From assembly GCF_038002825.1 (NCBI RefSeq), contig NZ_JBBODF010000001.1, forward strand, positions 6,448,001 through 6,512,000: a stretch of DNA of 64,000 bases. The letters run 5' to 3'. A program made the position numbers and the translations under genes. Under the pieces are notes generated by a model. The model was given only the letters and a program-made list of their open reading frames with translations, had not been told where the DNA came from and made no database searches. Below are positions 1 through 8,032 of the stretch, piece after piece (within the stretch, counting starts at the first letter, position 1; every line of letters starts with the position of its first letter). The stretch is from Paenibacillus sp. FSL H8-0048. Lineage in GTDB: Bacteria > Bacillota > Bacilli > Paenibacillales > Paenibacillaceae.

Positions 1-155
1 ATATCCCTCCGCACGGGGATGGGCTGGCACAGCTGTCGGACAAATACCGTTTCCAGCTGGAGCTGTACAGCAAGGCTCTGCTGGATATTCTGGGCGAGCC
101 GGTCAGCGAGGTTTGGCTGTACTTTTTCGACGGCGGACATGCTGTGAGATTGTGA
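1..155 (+). CDS. addA: AddA helicase-nuclease, C-terminal end (partial)
   Basis: Only the last 50 codons or so are in the window, read in the frame whose codons start at position 3 and ending in TGA at 153-155. The visible residues (KYRFQLELYSKALLDILG, then LYFFDGG and HAVRL) resemble the end of the RecB-like nuclease domain of AddA: a conserved Q-LY-AL helix, then a strand ending in a YFF-type motif. AddAB processes double-strand breaks to load RecA. In Bacillus subtilis the order is addB-addA-sbcD-sbcC, and sbcD-sbcC follow here, which supports the call. In this genome an insertion sequence and about 490 bp of non-coding DNA separate addA from sbcD. The 5' part lies outside the window, so integrity cannot be judged. 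Confidence 0.75.
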   Translation, partial: IPPHGDGLAQLSDKYRFQLELYSKALLDILGEPVSEVWLYFFDGGHAVRL

Positions 156-345
156 GTGGGGGGATTGATGCTATAACTGCGGCGGATATAGGTGCTGAGC
201 GGTAGTTGAGACAAATTATATTCTTGCGGCCTGGCGATCGTTGGATCAAAGAATGAAGTGGCTGCTTACTAAATATGGCTGTTTATCAAAATCACTGTCC
301 GCCCCAGTCAATGTCCCTTAGAATGATGTGAAATGTTGTACTTAT
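156..345. other. Intergenic DNA between addA and the IS left end
   Basis: Non-coding stretch of 190 bp. I see no open frame, terminator or strong promoter in it. It ends with CTTAT (341-345), the left copy of the IS target-site duplication. Together with 2006-2307 it made up a gap of about 490 bp before the insertion. Confidence 0.5.
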
Positions 346-2005
346 GAGACAATTTCATAATTCAAAACCCTTGCTATACCTGGTTTTTTTGAGCATAGAA
401 AAAGGAGTACCTCCCCAAATTCTCGAAGTTATAGGTGACGAAACCAACACCCGAGAAGAAAAGAGGTAATCCCTATCTATTCTATTCGACAAGAAGAACT
501 GTTTTCCTTTGAGGAATTGCTCCAGATGGCTCCGGAAGATAAATATAGCCAAATCTTTGAACACTTACATTTAGCTCCAGTTCTGTTCGCACTGCGGAAA
601 AAGAGCCACCGTGGACGGCCTGAAAAACTAAACGTACCTGCCATGATCTACTCGCTGCTGATTGCCAAAATGGAGAACATCGAGTTTGTCTCTGCCTTGG
701 TCCGGCGATTGAATCATAGCCACGAATTTCGAGTCCAGTGCCGGTTTACGGGCTCGGACAATATTCCCAGTCAGGCCTCCTATTCTCGTTTGATTCATGC
801 CCTAGCGCAAACGGGAATGCTGGAACAACTTCAGGATCGCCTAGTCACCTCTGCCCTAGAAGAAGGTTTTGTGAGCGGCACCCATCTGGCTGTGGATTCC
901 TCGATGGTTGAGGCATGGGATTGCCAATTTAGCGAATCAGCCTCCAAGCGTCGTGCGGCTCGCCGGGAGCAAAAGAAAGGCGAAGCTCCGGTGGCCGAAC
1001 AACTTCAGCTCGAACATCAAGAGCCTGAGCCGAAGGCGGTGAACGCGCCGCTGAAGAAACCCAGGTACAGCAAGCCAGGTCGTCCATCCCAGGCCGAAAA
1101 GGAACGTCGGCGCGAGGAAATGGAAGCCTATGAACAAAGTCTCGGACCGTTCCAGAAAACCATTGAAGCGATGTTGCCGTACACGTACGATGAACTGCTG
1201 ACCGAGTTGCCCCGGCATGCTGCGCGTTGTGACAAGAAAAATACGAAGGGCCGAATGACCAGCTATTACGGGTTCAAGGCGAATCTGCTGGTCGACACGG
1301 ACAGCCAGTATATCCTCAGTGGGCTCTTTAGTTCGGCCAATCCGAATGACCAGCGTATGGCGGTCGTCCTTCTCAAAGGCCTGCTCCTAAAGTTTCCGAT
1401 GCTAAAGGTCAAGCATATCTTGGGCGACAAAGGCTACGACTGCGCGGCAATCTACCAGTTGATTCATACGCTCGGCGCCTATCCTGCGATTTCCCTGATT
1501 CACCATAAAGACCCGCCTGCAGGAATGAATCTGGATTACACGCCGGTGTGCGCTCAAGGACATACGTACCGTTACGACAGTTTTGATGCCAAGTATGAGA
1601 CCCTGAAGTACACCCGGCCTAGCGAATGCAAAGGCTGTGAGCTTTCCGGTTCCGATTGCCAAAAAGTGTTTAAAATTCGCATGCAAACGGATTTGCGGTT
1701 GCACACTTATCCCGCCAGAGGTAGCGAAAGTTTTACCACCCTGTACAACAAGCGGACGGCCGTGGAGCGTGTGTTTGCCTATCTCAAAGAGTATTTCGGG
1801 ATGAAACGCACACGTCACCGGGGTGTCCGGGCAAGTGTCGATTTCCAGCTCAGTACGCTCGCGTACAATTTGAGTAAGTTTGCATTAGACAAATTGAATC
1901 AGCAGTTGAGAGACTCCCAGCAAGTGGCCTGATTTTTTTAAAAAATATGACCTTAGATTTTGGACCAATCTTGCTTTTCAGTAAACTGAATTATGAAATT
2001 GTCTC
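346..2005 (+). mobile_element. Complete IS1182-like insertion sequence with one transposase gene
   Basis: The left end 346-364 (GAGACAATTTCATAATTCA) is the exact reverse complement of the right end 1987-2005, giving 19-bp perfect terminal inverted repeats. CTTAT occurs directly outside both ends (341-345 and 2006-2010), a 5-bp target-site duplication. The element is 1660 bp and holds one transposase on the plus strand. Perfect ends, an intact duplication and an open transposase indicate a recent insertion. Family assignment (IS1182-like) rests on the transposase and is less certain than the boundaries. Confidence 0.93.
517..1932 (+). CDS. IS1182-like DDE transposase
   Basis: Cut-and-paste transposase of the element at 346-2005. 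The first standard start codon in frame is TTG 517 (471 aa); ATG 526 is the first ATG. The N-terminal part (to about residue 120) resembles the DUF772-type transposase domain. Probable catalytic residues are the Asp in LAVDSS (about 127), the Asp in LGDKGYD (about 305) and the Glu in KRTAVERVFAYLK (about 431). A Lys/Arg/Glu-rich linker spans about 145-205, and a CxxC-type cluster (CKGCELSGSDC) lies before the last motif. The frame stays open upstream to 439 and codes for residues (IRQEELFSFEELL) that look like the family's normal N-terminus, so translation may start near 475 at an ATC codon 8 nt after AAGAGG (461-466). No frameshift is seen. Confidence 0.9.
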   Translation: MLQMAPEDKYSQIFEHLHLAPVLFALRKKSHRGRPEKLNVPAMIYSLLIAKMENIEFVSALVRRLNHSHEFRVQCRFTGSDNIPSQASYSRLIHALAQTGMLEQLQDRLVTSALEEGFVSGTHLAVDSSMVEAWDCQFSESASKRRAARREQKKGEAPVAEQLQLEHQEPEPKAVNAPLKKPRYSKPGRPSQAEKERRREEMEAYEQSLGPFQKTIEAMLPYTYDELLTELPRHAARCDKKNTKGRMTSYYGFKANLLVDTDSQYILSGLFSSANPNDQRMAVVLLKGLLLKFPMLKVKHILGDKGYDCAAIYQLIHTLGAYPAISLIHHKDPPAGMNLDYTPVCAQGHTYRYDSFDAKYETLKYTRPSECKGCELSGSDCQKVFKIRMQTDLRLHTYPARGSESFTTLYNKRTAVERVFAYLKEYFGMKRTRHRGVRASVDFQLSTLAYNLSKFALDKLNQQLRDSQQVA

Positions 2006-2307
2006 CTTATTACAGCTTCAGTGTAGAGATCGCTGTGTATTGGACCGAATTGCTGCATGAAATACAAGAATAGCTCTGTACATCGGCCTGAAGCAGGGGG
2101 AATGCTGCCTTTCTTGCAACAATTCCGGTAGAAGAACTTTCTTAGCGCAGGGAAGTTGTATTTAGTGCAGGATTCCTGGTCGATAAGCGGTGCAACTGCT
2201 GACGGAACCGTGTGGAGGGTAAGCCTGGGTACTGGATAGAAGTTTCATTTTAAAGATAATAGTTGAATCTATGATTGCCGCAGACAGGCGGGGAAATGAG
2301 GGCGGAA
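2006..2307. other. Non-coding DNA between the IS right end and sbcD
   Basis: About 300 bp. It begins with the right copy of the CTTAT duplication (2006-2010). I see no convincing gene. An A/T-rich stretch near 2250-2265 contains a GATAAT box but no good -35 at the usual distance, so I do not call a promoter. sbcDC must be transcribed from here, from the IS, or by read-through. Confidence 0.4.
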
Positions 2308-3489
2308 ATGCGCATATTGCATACGGGAGACTGGCATCTGGGTCGGACCCTGGAGGGCCGGAGCCGGCAGAAGGAGCAGGAGCAGTTCGTGGATGAGCTG
2401 GTTACGATTGCGGATTCCTCCGGGGCGGATCTGATTCTGATGGCGGGGGATGTCTACGATTCGGTGAATCCTCCGGCGGCTGCGGAGCAGCTGTTCTATG
2501 ACGCGGCGGCCAGACTGACGGCAGGCGGCCGTCCGCTGGTGGTTATCTCGGGCAATCACGACCAGCCGGAGCGCGTAGCTTCCGTGTCTCCGCTTGTCCG
2601 CAGACAGGGGATTACGCTCGTCGGAATGCCGACTTCGGAACCGGTCACAGTGCATGCGGCCAGAACCGGCGAAGTTGCCAAAATCGCTGCGCTCCCTTAC
2701 CCCTCCGAAGCCCGGCTGGGCGAGCTGCTTGCCGGAGACAGCGGAGAGGCGGAGCTGCGGCTGGCTTACAGCGCCCGGGTCGGGCGGCTGATGAATCTGC
2801 TTGGGCGCGAGTTCACCCCGCAGACCGTCAATCTGGCGATGAGCCATATCTATGTGCTGGGCGGCGTGGAGAGCGACTCCGAACGGCCGATCCAGGTCGG
2901 CGGTGCCTATACCGTTGATCCTTTGGCACTCGCTTGCGGCGCGCAGTATACAGCACTTGGACACCTTCACCGCGCCCAGCGGGTCAAAGGAGACGGGATG
3001 ATCCGCTACAGCGGCTCTCCGCTGGCTTACAGCTTCTCTGAAGCAGGCCAGGCCAAGTCGGTGGCTATGATTGATGTCGCACCCGGCGGGGAGCCGGTGT
3101 TCGAGGAGATCTATCTCTCCTGCGGGCGTCCGCTGGTGAACTGGAAGTCCACGGGCGGATTACAGGAGGTCTACGGCTGGCTGGATGAGGGCAGGGACGC
3201 CGGGGCATTTATTGATCTGGAGCTGCGGCTGACCGAGGCGATGTCCATGAATGATATCCAGCGGCTGCGCAAGTCACGGGAGGGCATCGTCCATATCCGG
3301 CCCATCTATCCGCAGATGGAGCAGGAGCTGGAAGAGATGTCCCGCTCCCGTATGCCTGTACAGGAGCTGTTCCGCAGGTTCTATCAGCGCCAGACCGGCG
3401 GTGCGGAGCCGGATGACAGCCTGATTGCGCTGTTCCTGGAGCTGGCGGAAGAAGAGCGGCATGATGCTGCGGAAGGGGAGGAGAACTGA
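2308..3489 (+). CDS. sbcD: SbcD, nuclease subunit of the SbcCD (Mre11-type) complex
   Basis: Metallophosphoesterase that with SbcC forms the SbcCD nuclease, which opens hairpins and trims protein-blocked or double-strand DNA ends. The sequence shows the calcineurin-like signature MRILHTGDWHLG at the N-terminus, then LMAGDVYDS, ISGNHDQPER and the histidine motif TALGHLHRAQ, in Mre11/SbcD order. ATG 2308 gives 393 aa with GAGG six bases upstream and starts at the usual MRILHTxDWH. ATG 2296 and TTG 2275 are alternative in-frame starts adding residues not typical of the family. The stop (3487-3489) is one base before the sbcC start, so the two are co-translated. In B. subtilis the gene follows addA directly; here the IS lies upstream. 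Confidence 0.93.
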   Translation: MRILHTGDWHLGRTLEGRSRQKEQEQFVDELVTIADSSGADLILMAGDVYDSVNPPAAAEQLFYDAAARLTAGGRPLVVISGNHDQPERVASVSPLVRRQGITLVGMPTSEPVTVHAARTGEVAKIAALPYPSEARLGELLAGDSGEAELRLAYSARVGRLMNLLGREFTPQTVNLAMSHIYVLGGVESDSERPIQVGGAYTVDPLALACGAQYTALGHLHRAQRVKGDGMIRYSGSPLAYSFSEAGQAKSVAMIDVAPGGEPVFEEIYLSCGRPLVNWKSTGGLQEVYGWLDEGRDAGAFIDLELRLTEAMSMNDIQRLRKSREGIVHIRPIYPQMEQELEEMSRSRMPVQELFRRFYQRQTGGAEPDDSLIALFLELAEEERHDAAEGEEN

Positions 3490-3490
3490 C

Positions 3491-6400
3491 TTGAAGCCGA
3501 TATTGTTGAAACTATCCGGGCTGCAGAGTTACCGGGCGGAGCAGGAGATTGATTTTGCCAGCCTGACCGAGACGGGGCTGTTCGGGATCTTTGGTCCGAC
3601 GGGCAGCGGCAAATCCAGTCTGCTGGACGCGATTACACTGGCGATGTACGGTAAAGTGGAGCGCGCCGTGAACGGAACCCAGGGGATTATGAACCACTCC
3701 GAGGACCAGCTCAGCGTGGCCTTCACCTTCGAGCTGAACTCCTCTTCCGGGGCACGGCGCTACCGCGTGGAACGGAAGTTCAAACGCACCGGGGAGCAGT
3801 CGGTCAGCAATACGATCAGCCGGTTCATCGAGGTCAAGGCGGACGGCGATTTTGTGATGGCCGACAAGCTGGCGGAAGTTACGCGCTGTGTCGAAGAGCA
3901 CATCGGGCTGAAGATGGACGACTTCACCCGGGCCGTTGTGCTTCCGCAGGGCAAATTCGCCGAGTTCCTGTCGCTGCGGGGCGTGGACCGCAGGCAGATG
4001 CTCCAGCGTCTGTTCCATCTGGAACAGTACGGTGACGGGCTGGCACTGAAGCTGAGCCGCCGCGTCAAGGACAACGAGGCGGCGCTGCGCGCTCTGGAAG
4101 CAGAGCAGCAGGGGCTGGGCAGTGCGGGCAAGACGGATGTGGAAGCGGCCGCTGTCCGTGTGCAGGAGGCGATCCGTCATGCGGCGGACTGCCGTAAGCG
4201 TCTCACGGAGGCTGCGGAGCGCGCCGAGCGCTTCGTCCGCATCCGCGAGCTGCAAGAGGAACGGGCCCGCCGCGAGTCGCAGCGGCAGGTCCTGCTGGCT
4301 CAGGAGGAGCAGATCCTCCTCCTGGAGCAGAAGCTCGGCAAGGCGGACGAGGCCGAGCGCAGATTGCCCGCGCTGAAGGCTTGGCGCAGCGCGGAGGAGG
4401 CTTGGAAGGCCCGGGCGGCACACGCAGTGGGCCTTGAGGCCTTGGCCGCCGCCGCCGTGCAGGAGGCGGCGGCTGGGGCAGAAGCGGAAGCAGCGGCCCA
4501 GGCCGCGCTATCCGCAGGCGAGCCGGCCCTCCGTGAGGAGGAGGGCCGGTATCGGCGCGCGCTCGAGCTGGAGGCCGAGCTCGGCGAGCTGCACAGCGAG
4601 CGGGCGGCGCTGCAGGCGCGCCGCGGGGAAGCCGCCCGGTCCTTAGCCGCCGGGCGGGAGAGCCTGGCCCGGGAGCGTGAGCTTTTGGCCCGCGGCCAAA
4701 AGAAACAGCACGAGCTGCAGCAGAGCCTGCAGCCGCTAGCGGTCCGCTCCCAGGAGCGGCAGTCTCTGCAGGAAGCCATGCAGAGACTGCAGGGGCTGCG
4801 TTCTGCCGAGGCCCAGCGGGAATCGGCAGAACGTGAACGCCAGGGCCGCGCGGCGGCGCTCGCGGCGGCGGAAGCGCGGCTGGCCGCCGCCGGGTCCCGG
4901 CGGCAGGCGCTGGATGCCGGGCGCGGGGAGCTGTTGGCCGCCGCCGCCCTGCACCAGGAAGAGCTGCGTACGGCCGAAGGGGCAGCGGGAGACGCTGCCG
5001 GCCGCCTGGAGGAGCACATCAGCGCGCTGGAGGCTGCGCTTAAGGAACAGGAGGTTCACCGGCTCTCGCAGGCGCTCGCCGGTGAACTCCGGGAAGGGGT
5101 TCCCTGCCCGGTATGCGGCTGTGAGCATCACCCTTCCCCTGCGCTTCAGCAGGAGCAGGGGAACCCGGAGGAGCTGGACAATAGGCTCCGCCATGTCCGC
5201 GCTCAGGCCCGTCAGGCGCTGGAGACGCGCCATCTGCTGCGCAGCCTGCTGGAGCAGGACAGCTCGTGGCTCGCTGGGCTGGCGGGAGGCACGTCCGAAG
5301 AGGCGCTGCACCAGTCCGCCGCGGGTGCGGCCGGCGCAGAGCCGGCTGCGGACAAGACGGCAGGCATGTCGTTCCAAGCCCCGCCCGCACCCAAGCTCTC
5401 CAGCAATTCCGGCTCTTATGCAGGACCTGACTTTCTGAACAGTTCCGGCTTCCACGCCGAACCTGATTCTGTAAGCACCTCGGAGTCTCCCGGCCCCCTG
5501 GCAACCACGCTCCTCCCGGATGAAGAAGCCCTGTCCGCAATGGATGGCCGGTTGTCTGGCTTGAATGAGCAGCTGGTCGCGCTGCGGGGACGCTCCGCAG
5601 AGCTGCGCCGCGCAGCTTCAGACTGGCAGCGTTCCCTGCAGGAGCTGGAGCAGGTGTATCACAAGGAGGCGGCGGGTGCCGAAGCAGAGAAGACCTGGCT
5701 GCAGGGGCTGTCTGCCAAGGCAGAGGAGCTGGCAGCTTCAGCCGGCAAGCTAAGAGAGGAATGGAGCCGTCTCTTCCCGGAGCTTGCCCCGGAGGAAGCG
5801 GAGAGAACGTATCAGGAAATGCTCGGCAAGGATGAACGCGCTGAGGAGATCCGCAGCCGGCTGGAGATCAGTGTCAAGTTCCTGGACGACAAAAGCCTTG
5901 CCGTGCAGACGCTGAACGAGCAATTGGCCGGATTGGATAAGGAGCTGGCGCAGTGGGATGCGCAGCTTGAGGGCAAAGAAGCGCTTGCCCGTGATAAAGA
6001 GCAGCGCCTGCGCGAAGGGACCGGCGGCCAGCCTGCCGGGGAACTGCTGGCCGCATGTGAACGCAGACTGCTGGAGCTGCAGACTGCGCTGGAACGCAGC
6101 CGGCAGGAACACCGCCGGGCAGCGGACAAGGCGCAGCAGCAGACCCGCGAAGCTGCGGTAGCCCGCCAGGCGGCAGAATCGGCGCAGGAGCATTATACCG
6201 CCGCCGCCGCCCAGTGGGAGGAGAGTCTGCAGTCTTCGCCGTTTGCTTCGGCCGCAGAGGTGGAGGCCTCATCGCTGGAGACTGGAGAACGGGCACAGGC
6301 CGCCGAATGTGTGAAGTCCTACCGCAAAGAGGAGGCAGAGTGCCTGCTGCAGCTGCGGAGCATTGAAGAGAAGCTGGCTGGAGCTGAGCTCAGCAGTGAA

Positions 6401-7069
6401 GAATGGCAGGAGAGCCAGGACATGCTGCTTAGGAGCAAAGAGGAGGATGAAGCCTCGCTTCAGGCCCGGGCGCGGGCAGAGCGGGATCTGGAGGATCTGC
6501 AGCAGCGCCATATCCGCTGGGTAGAGCTGGAGGACAAGCGGGCTGGACATGCGGCGATGCAGGAGCGTCTGTCCAAGCTGCAGACCGTGCTGCGCGGCAA
6601 TGCTTTTGTGGAGTATATTGCAGAGGAGCAGCTGATGCAGGTATGCCAGGCTGCGTCGCAGCGTCTGCGGTTCCTGAGTAAGCAGCGTTACGCGCTGGAG
6701 GTGGATTCAGGCGGCGGCTTCGTCATCCGGGATGACGGGAACGGCGGCGTAAGACGTCCGGTGTCCACGTTATCCGGAGGAGAGACCTTCCTGACCTCCC
6801 TGTCGCTGGCGCTTGCCCTGTCAGCCCAGATTCAGCTGCGCGGACAATATCCGCTGCAATTCTTTTTCCTGGATGAGGGCTTTGGCACCCTGGACCCGGA
6901 TCTGCTCGACACCGTCATCACATCACTGGAGAGACTGCATAATGACCAGTTGTCCGTAGGCATCATCAGCCATGTTCCCGAGCTTCGGGCCCGCCTGCCG
7001 CGCAAGCTGATTGTAGTTCCTGCAGAGCAGGGCGGCGGGGGTTCAACCATTCTTTTGGAAAAAATGTGA
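3491..7069 (+). CDS. sbcC: SbcC, Rad50-type SMC-like ATPase of the SbcCD complex
   Basis: ATPase subunit of SbcCD, 1192 aa from TTG 3491 (GGAGGAG just upstream, overlapping the end of sbcD). Longer frames to 3425 lie inside sbcD and are unlikely. Walker A is GPTGSGKSS at residues 35-43. Long Glu/Arg/Ala-rich coiled coils flank a zinc hook CPVC at about residue 538. The ABC signature LSGGETFLTSLSLALAL and Walker B FFFLDEGFGTLD lie near the C-terminus (nt 6775-6900). After the hook, about residues 610-680 (nt 5320-5530) form a Ser/Pro/Gly-rich stretch unlike the surrounding coil, probably a disordered insertion. GC is locally very high in the coil. The family and partner are certain. Confidence 0.95.
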   Translation: MKPILLKLSGLQSYRAEQEIDFASLTETGLFGIFGPTGSGKSSLLDAITLAMYGKVERAVNGTQGIMNHSEDQLSVAFTFELNSSSGARRYRVERKFKRTGEQSVSNTISRFIEVKADGDFVMADKLAEVTRCVEEHIGLKMDDFTRAVVLPQGKFAEFLSLRGVDRRQMLQRLFHLEQYGDGLALKLSRRVKDNEAALRALEAEQQGLGSAGKTDVEAAAVRVQEAIRHAADCRKRLTEAAERAERFVRIRELQEERARRESQRQVLLAQEEQILLLEQKLGKADEAERRLPALKAWRSAEEAWKARAAHAVGLEALAAAAVQEAAAGAEAEAAAQAALSAGEPALREEEGRYRRALELEAELGELHSERAALQARRGEAARSLAAGRESLARERELLARGQKKQHELQQSLQPLAVRSQERQSLQEAMQRLQGLRSAEAQRESAERERQGRAAALAAAEARLAAAGSRRQALDAGRGELLAAAALHQEELRTAEGAAGDAAGRLEEHISALEAALKEQEVHRLSQALAGELREGVPCPVCGCEHHPSPALQQEQGNPEELDNRLRHVRAQARQALETRHLLRSLLEQDSSWLAGLAGGTSEEALHQSAAGAAGAEPAADKTAGMSFQAPPAPKLSSNSGSYAGPDFLNSSGFHAEPDSVSTSESPGPLATTLLPDEEALSAMDGRLSGLNEQLVALRGRSAELRRAASDWQRSLQELEQVYHKEAAGAEAEKTWLQGLSAKAEELAASAGKLREEWSRLFPELAPEEAERTYQEMLGKDERAEEIRSRLEISVKFLDDKSLAVQTLNEQLAGLDKELAQWDAQLEGKEALARDKEQRLREGTGGQPAGELLAACERRLLELQTALERSRQEHRRAADKAQQQTREAAVARQAAESAQEHYTAAAAQWEESLQSSPFASAAEVEASSLETGERAQAAECVKSYRKEEAECLLQLRSIEEKLAGAELSSEEWQESQDMLLRSKEEDEASLQARARAERDLEDLQQRHIRWVELEDKRAGHAAMQERLSKLQTVLRGNAFVEYIAEEQLMQVCQAASQRLRFLSKQRYALEVDSGGGFVIRDDGNGGVRRPVSTLSGGETFLTSLSLALALSAQIQLRGQYPLQFFFLDEGFGTLDPDLLDTVITSLERLHNDQLSVGIISHVPELRARLPRKLIVVPAEQGGGGSTILLEKM

Positions 7070-7074
7070 AAGAC

Positions 7075-7116
7075 GGGGTTGGTTGTGATGAGAATCACAG
7101 ATACACCTCCAACCCC
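7075..7116 (+). terminator. Hairpin after sbcC
   Basis: GGGGTTGG (7075-7082) pairs with CCAACCCC (7109-7116), with an inner TGTGAT/ATCACA stem. It starts 5 nt after the sbcC stop. There is no T-run, so it is at best a weak terminator or RNA-stabilising structure. It may be part of the structured element that follows. Confidence 0.4.
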
Positions 7117-7120
7117 CTGT

Positions 7121-7248
7121 TATAATACAGCTAAGCCGACATTATTTGAAACACCTCGGCGGACGTATGAAAGGGAATCTACTCCTTCTTATACGTCCGC
7201 CGCCGAAGCAGCTCATATGAGCTGTGAAGGGTGTTTCCTTTTTTTTGT
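7121..7248 (+). ncRNA. Predicted structured RNA ending in a terminator, unknown family
   Basis: TATAAT at 7121-7126 (inside the palindrome CTGTTATAATACAG) may be a -10 box, but no good -35 is seen. Downstream, GAAACACC (7148-7155) can pair with GGTGTTTC (7230-7237), and this closing helix is followed by a run of eight Ts (7239-7246). Inside it are a perfect 12-bp helix (7157-7168 with 7191-7202), capped by AAGG/CCTT, and a 16-bp palindrome (7209-7224). Together they draw a three-way junction of about 100 nt. Long perfect helices joined by a closing stem are unlikely by chance. I do not recognise a known RNA family. No gene follows closely on this strand, so an independent small RNA is likelier than a riboswitch. 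A small frame across it (7079-7276) looks incidental. Confidence 0.5.
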
Positions 7249-7317
7249 CTTTTTTTGTGTACAAGCTCAAAATTAGCAACGATCATACCCCAAGGAAGGA
7301 GCACCCTCCTTTAAGGC

Positions 7318-7555
7318 AATCGAACAAAATATATGCGAAAAAACGAATACATTTGCAACCGCTAGGTTAGGGGGACAACTGTGCTCGCGAGGTTAGAGGG
7401 ATAACTCTGCTAATGAAGGTGTTTCTGGACCGAATGTATACGATACACCGAGTACAATGCGCCACCGCAAGGGTTAGAAAGCCAACTAGGCTGATGGTGG
7501 TGTTACCGGATTATTGTATTCAAAAAAACGAACACAACGTGCCGCTAGACCTGTT
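7318..7555 (+). repeat. Degenerate short repeats in the sbcC-HIT intergenic region
   Basis: GTTAGGGGGACAACT (about 7366-7380), GTTAGAGGGATAACT (about 7391-7405) and GTTAGAAAGCCAACT (about 7465-7479) are degenerate copies of one 15-bp unit. The flanks also repeat: GAAAAAACGAATACA followed by ACCGCTAG near 7336-7365 recurs as CAAAAAAACGAACACA followed by GCCGCTAG near 7518-7548. The block is non-coding. From memory, similar text is dispersed in Paenibacillus intergenic DNA, but that is not verified here. Confidence 0.5.
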
Positions 7556-7804
7556 ATAATACAGTCTGTCCTCCCTATACTCACTGTTATCGTGATACTC
7601 CAGTCCTCCCTTCGAGGCTTCTCTCCCTATTCCCTCCTCATCCCTGACCCCACGCTCCTTGTTACTCTCCCCAGTATACCTATACATAGCTCCCGCCGAC
7701 TTTCCCTCACAATCCCAGCGTAATCCGCCCCGAACAATGGATTTTACCGGAATATAGCCTTCCGCCTTTCGTAATTGCTCAACATCCTGTATGATTAGTT
7801 CCAT
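7520..7804 (-). CDS. Hypothetical protein, 94 aa (doubtful)
   Basis: Open frame on the minus strand in the long gap between sbcC and the HIT gene. It is hydrophilic and charged (many Arg, Glu, Gly). I see no motif, signal peptide or membrane segment, and do not recognise the family. Its start ATG overlaps the stop of the next minus-strand frame upstream (ATGGAACTAA at 7795-7804), so the two could be coupled or parts of one decayed gene. Its 3' end enters the repeat block, which argues against a well-kept gene. Confidence 0.2.
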   Translation of the reverse strand: MELIIQDVEQLRKAEGYIPVKSIVRGGLRWDCEGKSAGAMYRYTGESNKERGVRDEEGIGREASKGGLEYHDNSEYREDRLYYNRSSGTLCSFF

Positions 7805-7995
7805 AAAATGAAATTTGTCGCGAAGCCGATCAGGCCGGAAGCCAGAAGATCTTCAGGCGTGTGCGTCCCGCAGAGCTCAGGCTGTATTGAACGATAACAG
7901 ATCATCGCCTGTGTGTGGCAGGTGGCCGTTGCACGAAGGATAGTAGTGTTCGTGTCTGTGATCTCAGCCAGTGCTGCGGAAAGTGCCGGATGCAA
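7795..7995 (-). CDS. Hypothetical protein, 66 aa (doubtful)
   Basis: Minus-strand frame divergent from the HIT gene, ending in an ATGGAACTAA overlap with the frame at 7520-7804. Its composition (Ala/Leu/Thr with several Cys and His, and LLASGLIGFATNFILW at the C-terminus) looks more protein-like than its neighbour. I recognise no family. It could be a small real gene, a remnant, or chance. Confidence 0.28.
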   Translation of the reverse strand: MHPALSAALAEITDTNTTILRATATCHTQAMICYRSIQPELCGTHTPEDLLASGLIGFATNFILWN

Positions 7996-8032
7996 GCTTC
8001 TGCATTACAAATTTTTTGGGAGGAAGCGTGGT

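Noticed and set aside
3512..6550. Several long frames antisense to or out of frame with sbcC
   Set aside because: High GC in the coiled-coil region removes stops from other frames; translations are Arg/Ala/Pro-rich without motifs.
7079..7276. 65-aa frame on the plus strand after sbcC
   Set aside because: It crosses the hairpins and the terminator T-run of the structured RNA element; the C-terminus codes mostly for Phe from the T-run.
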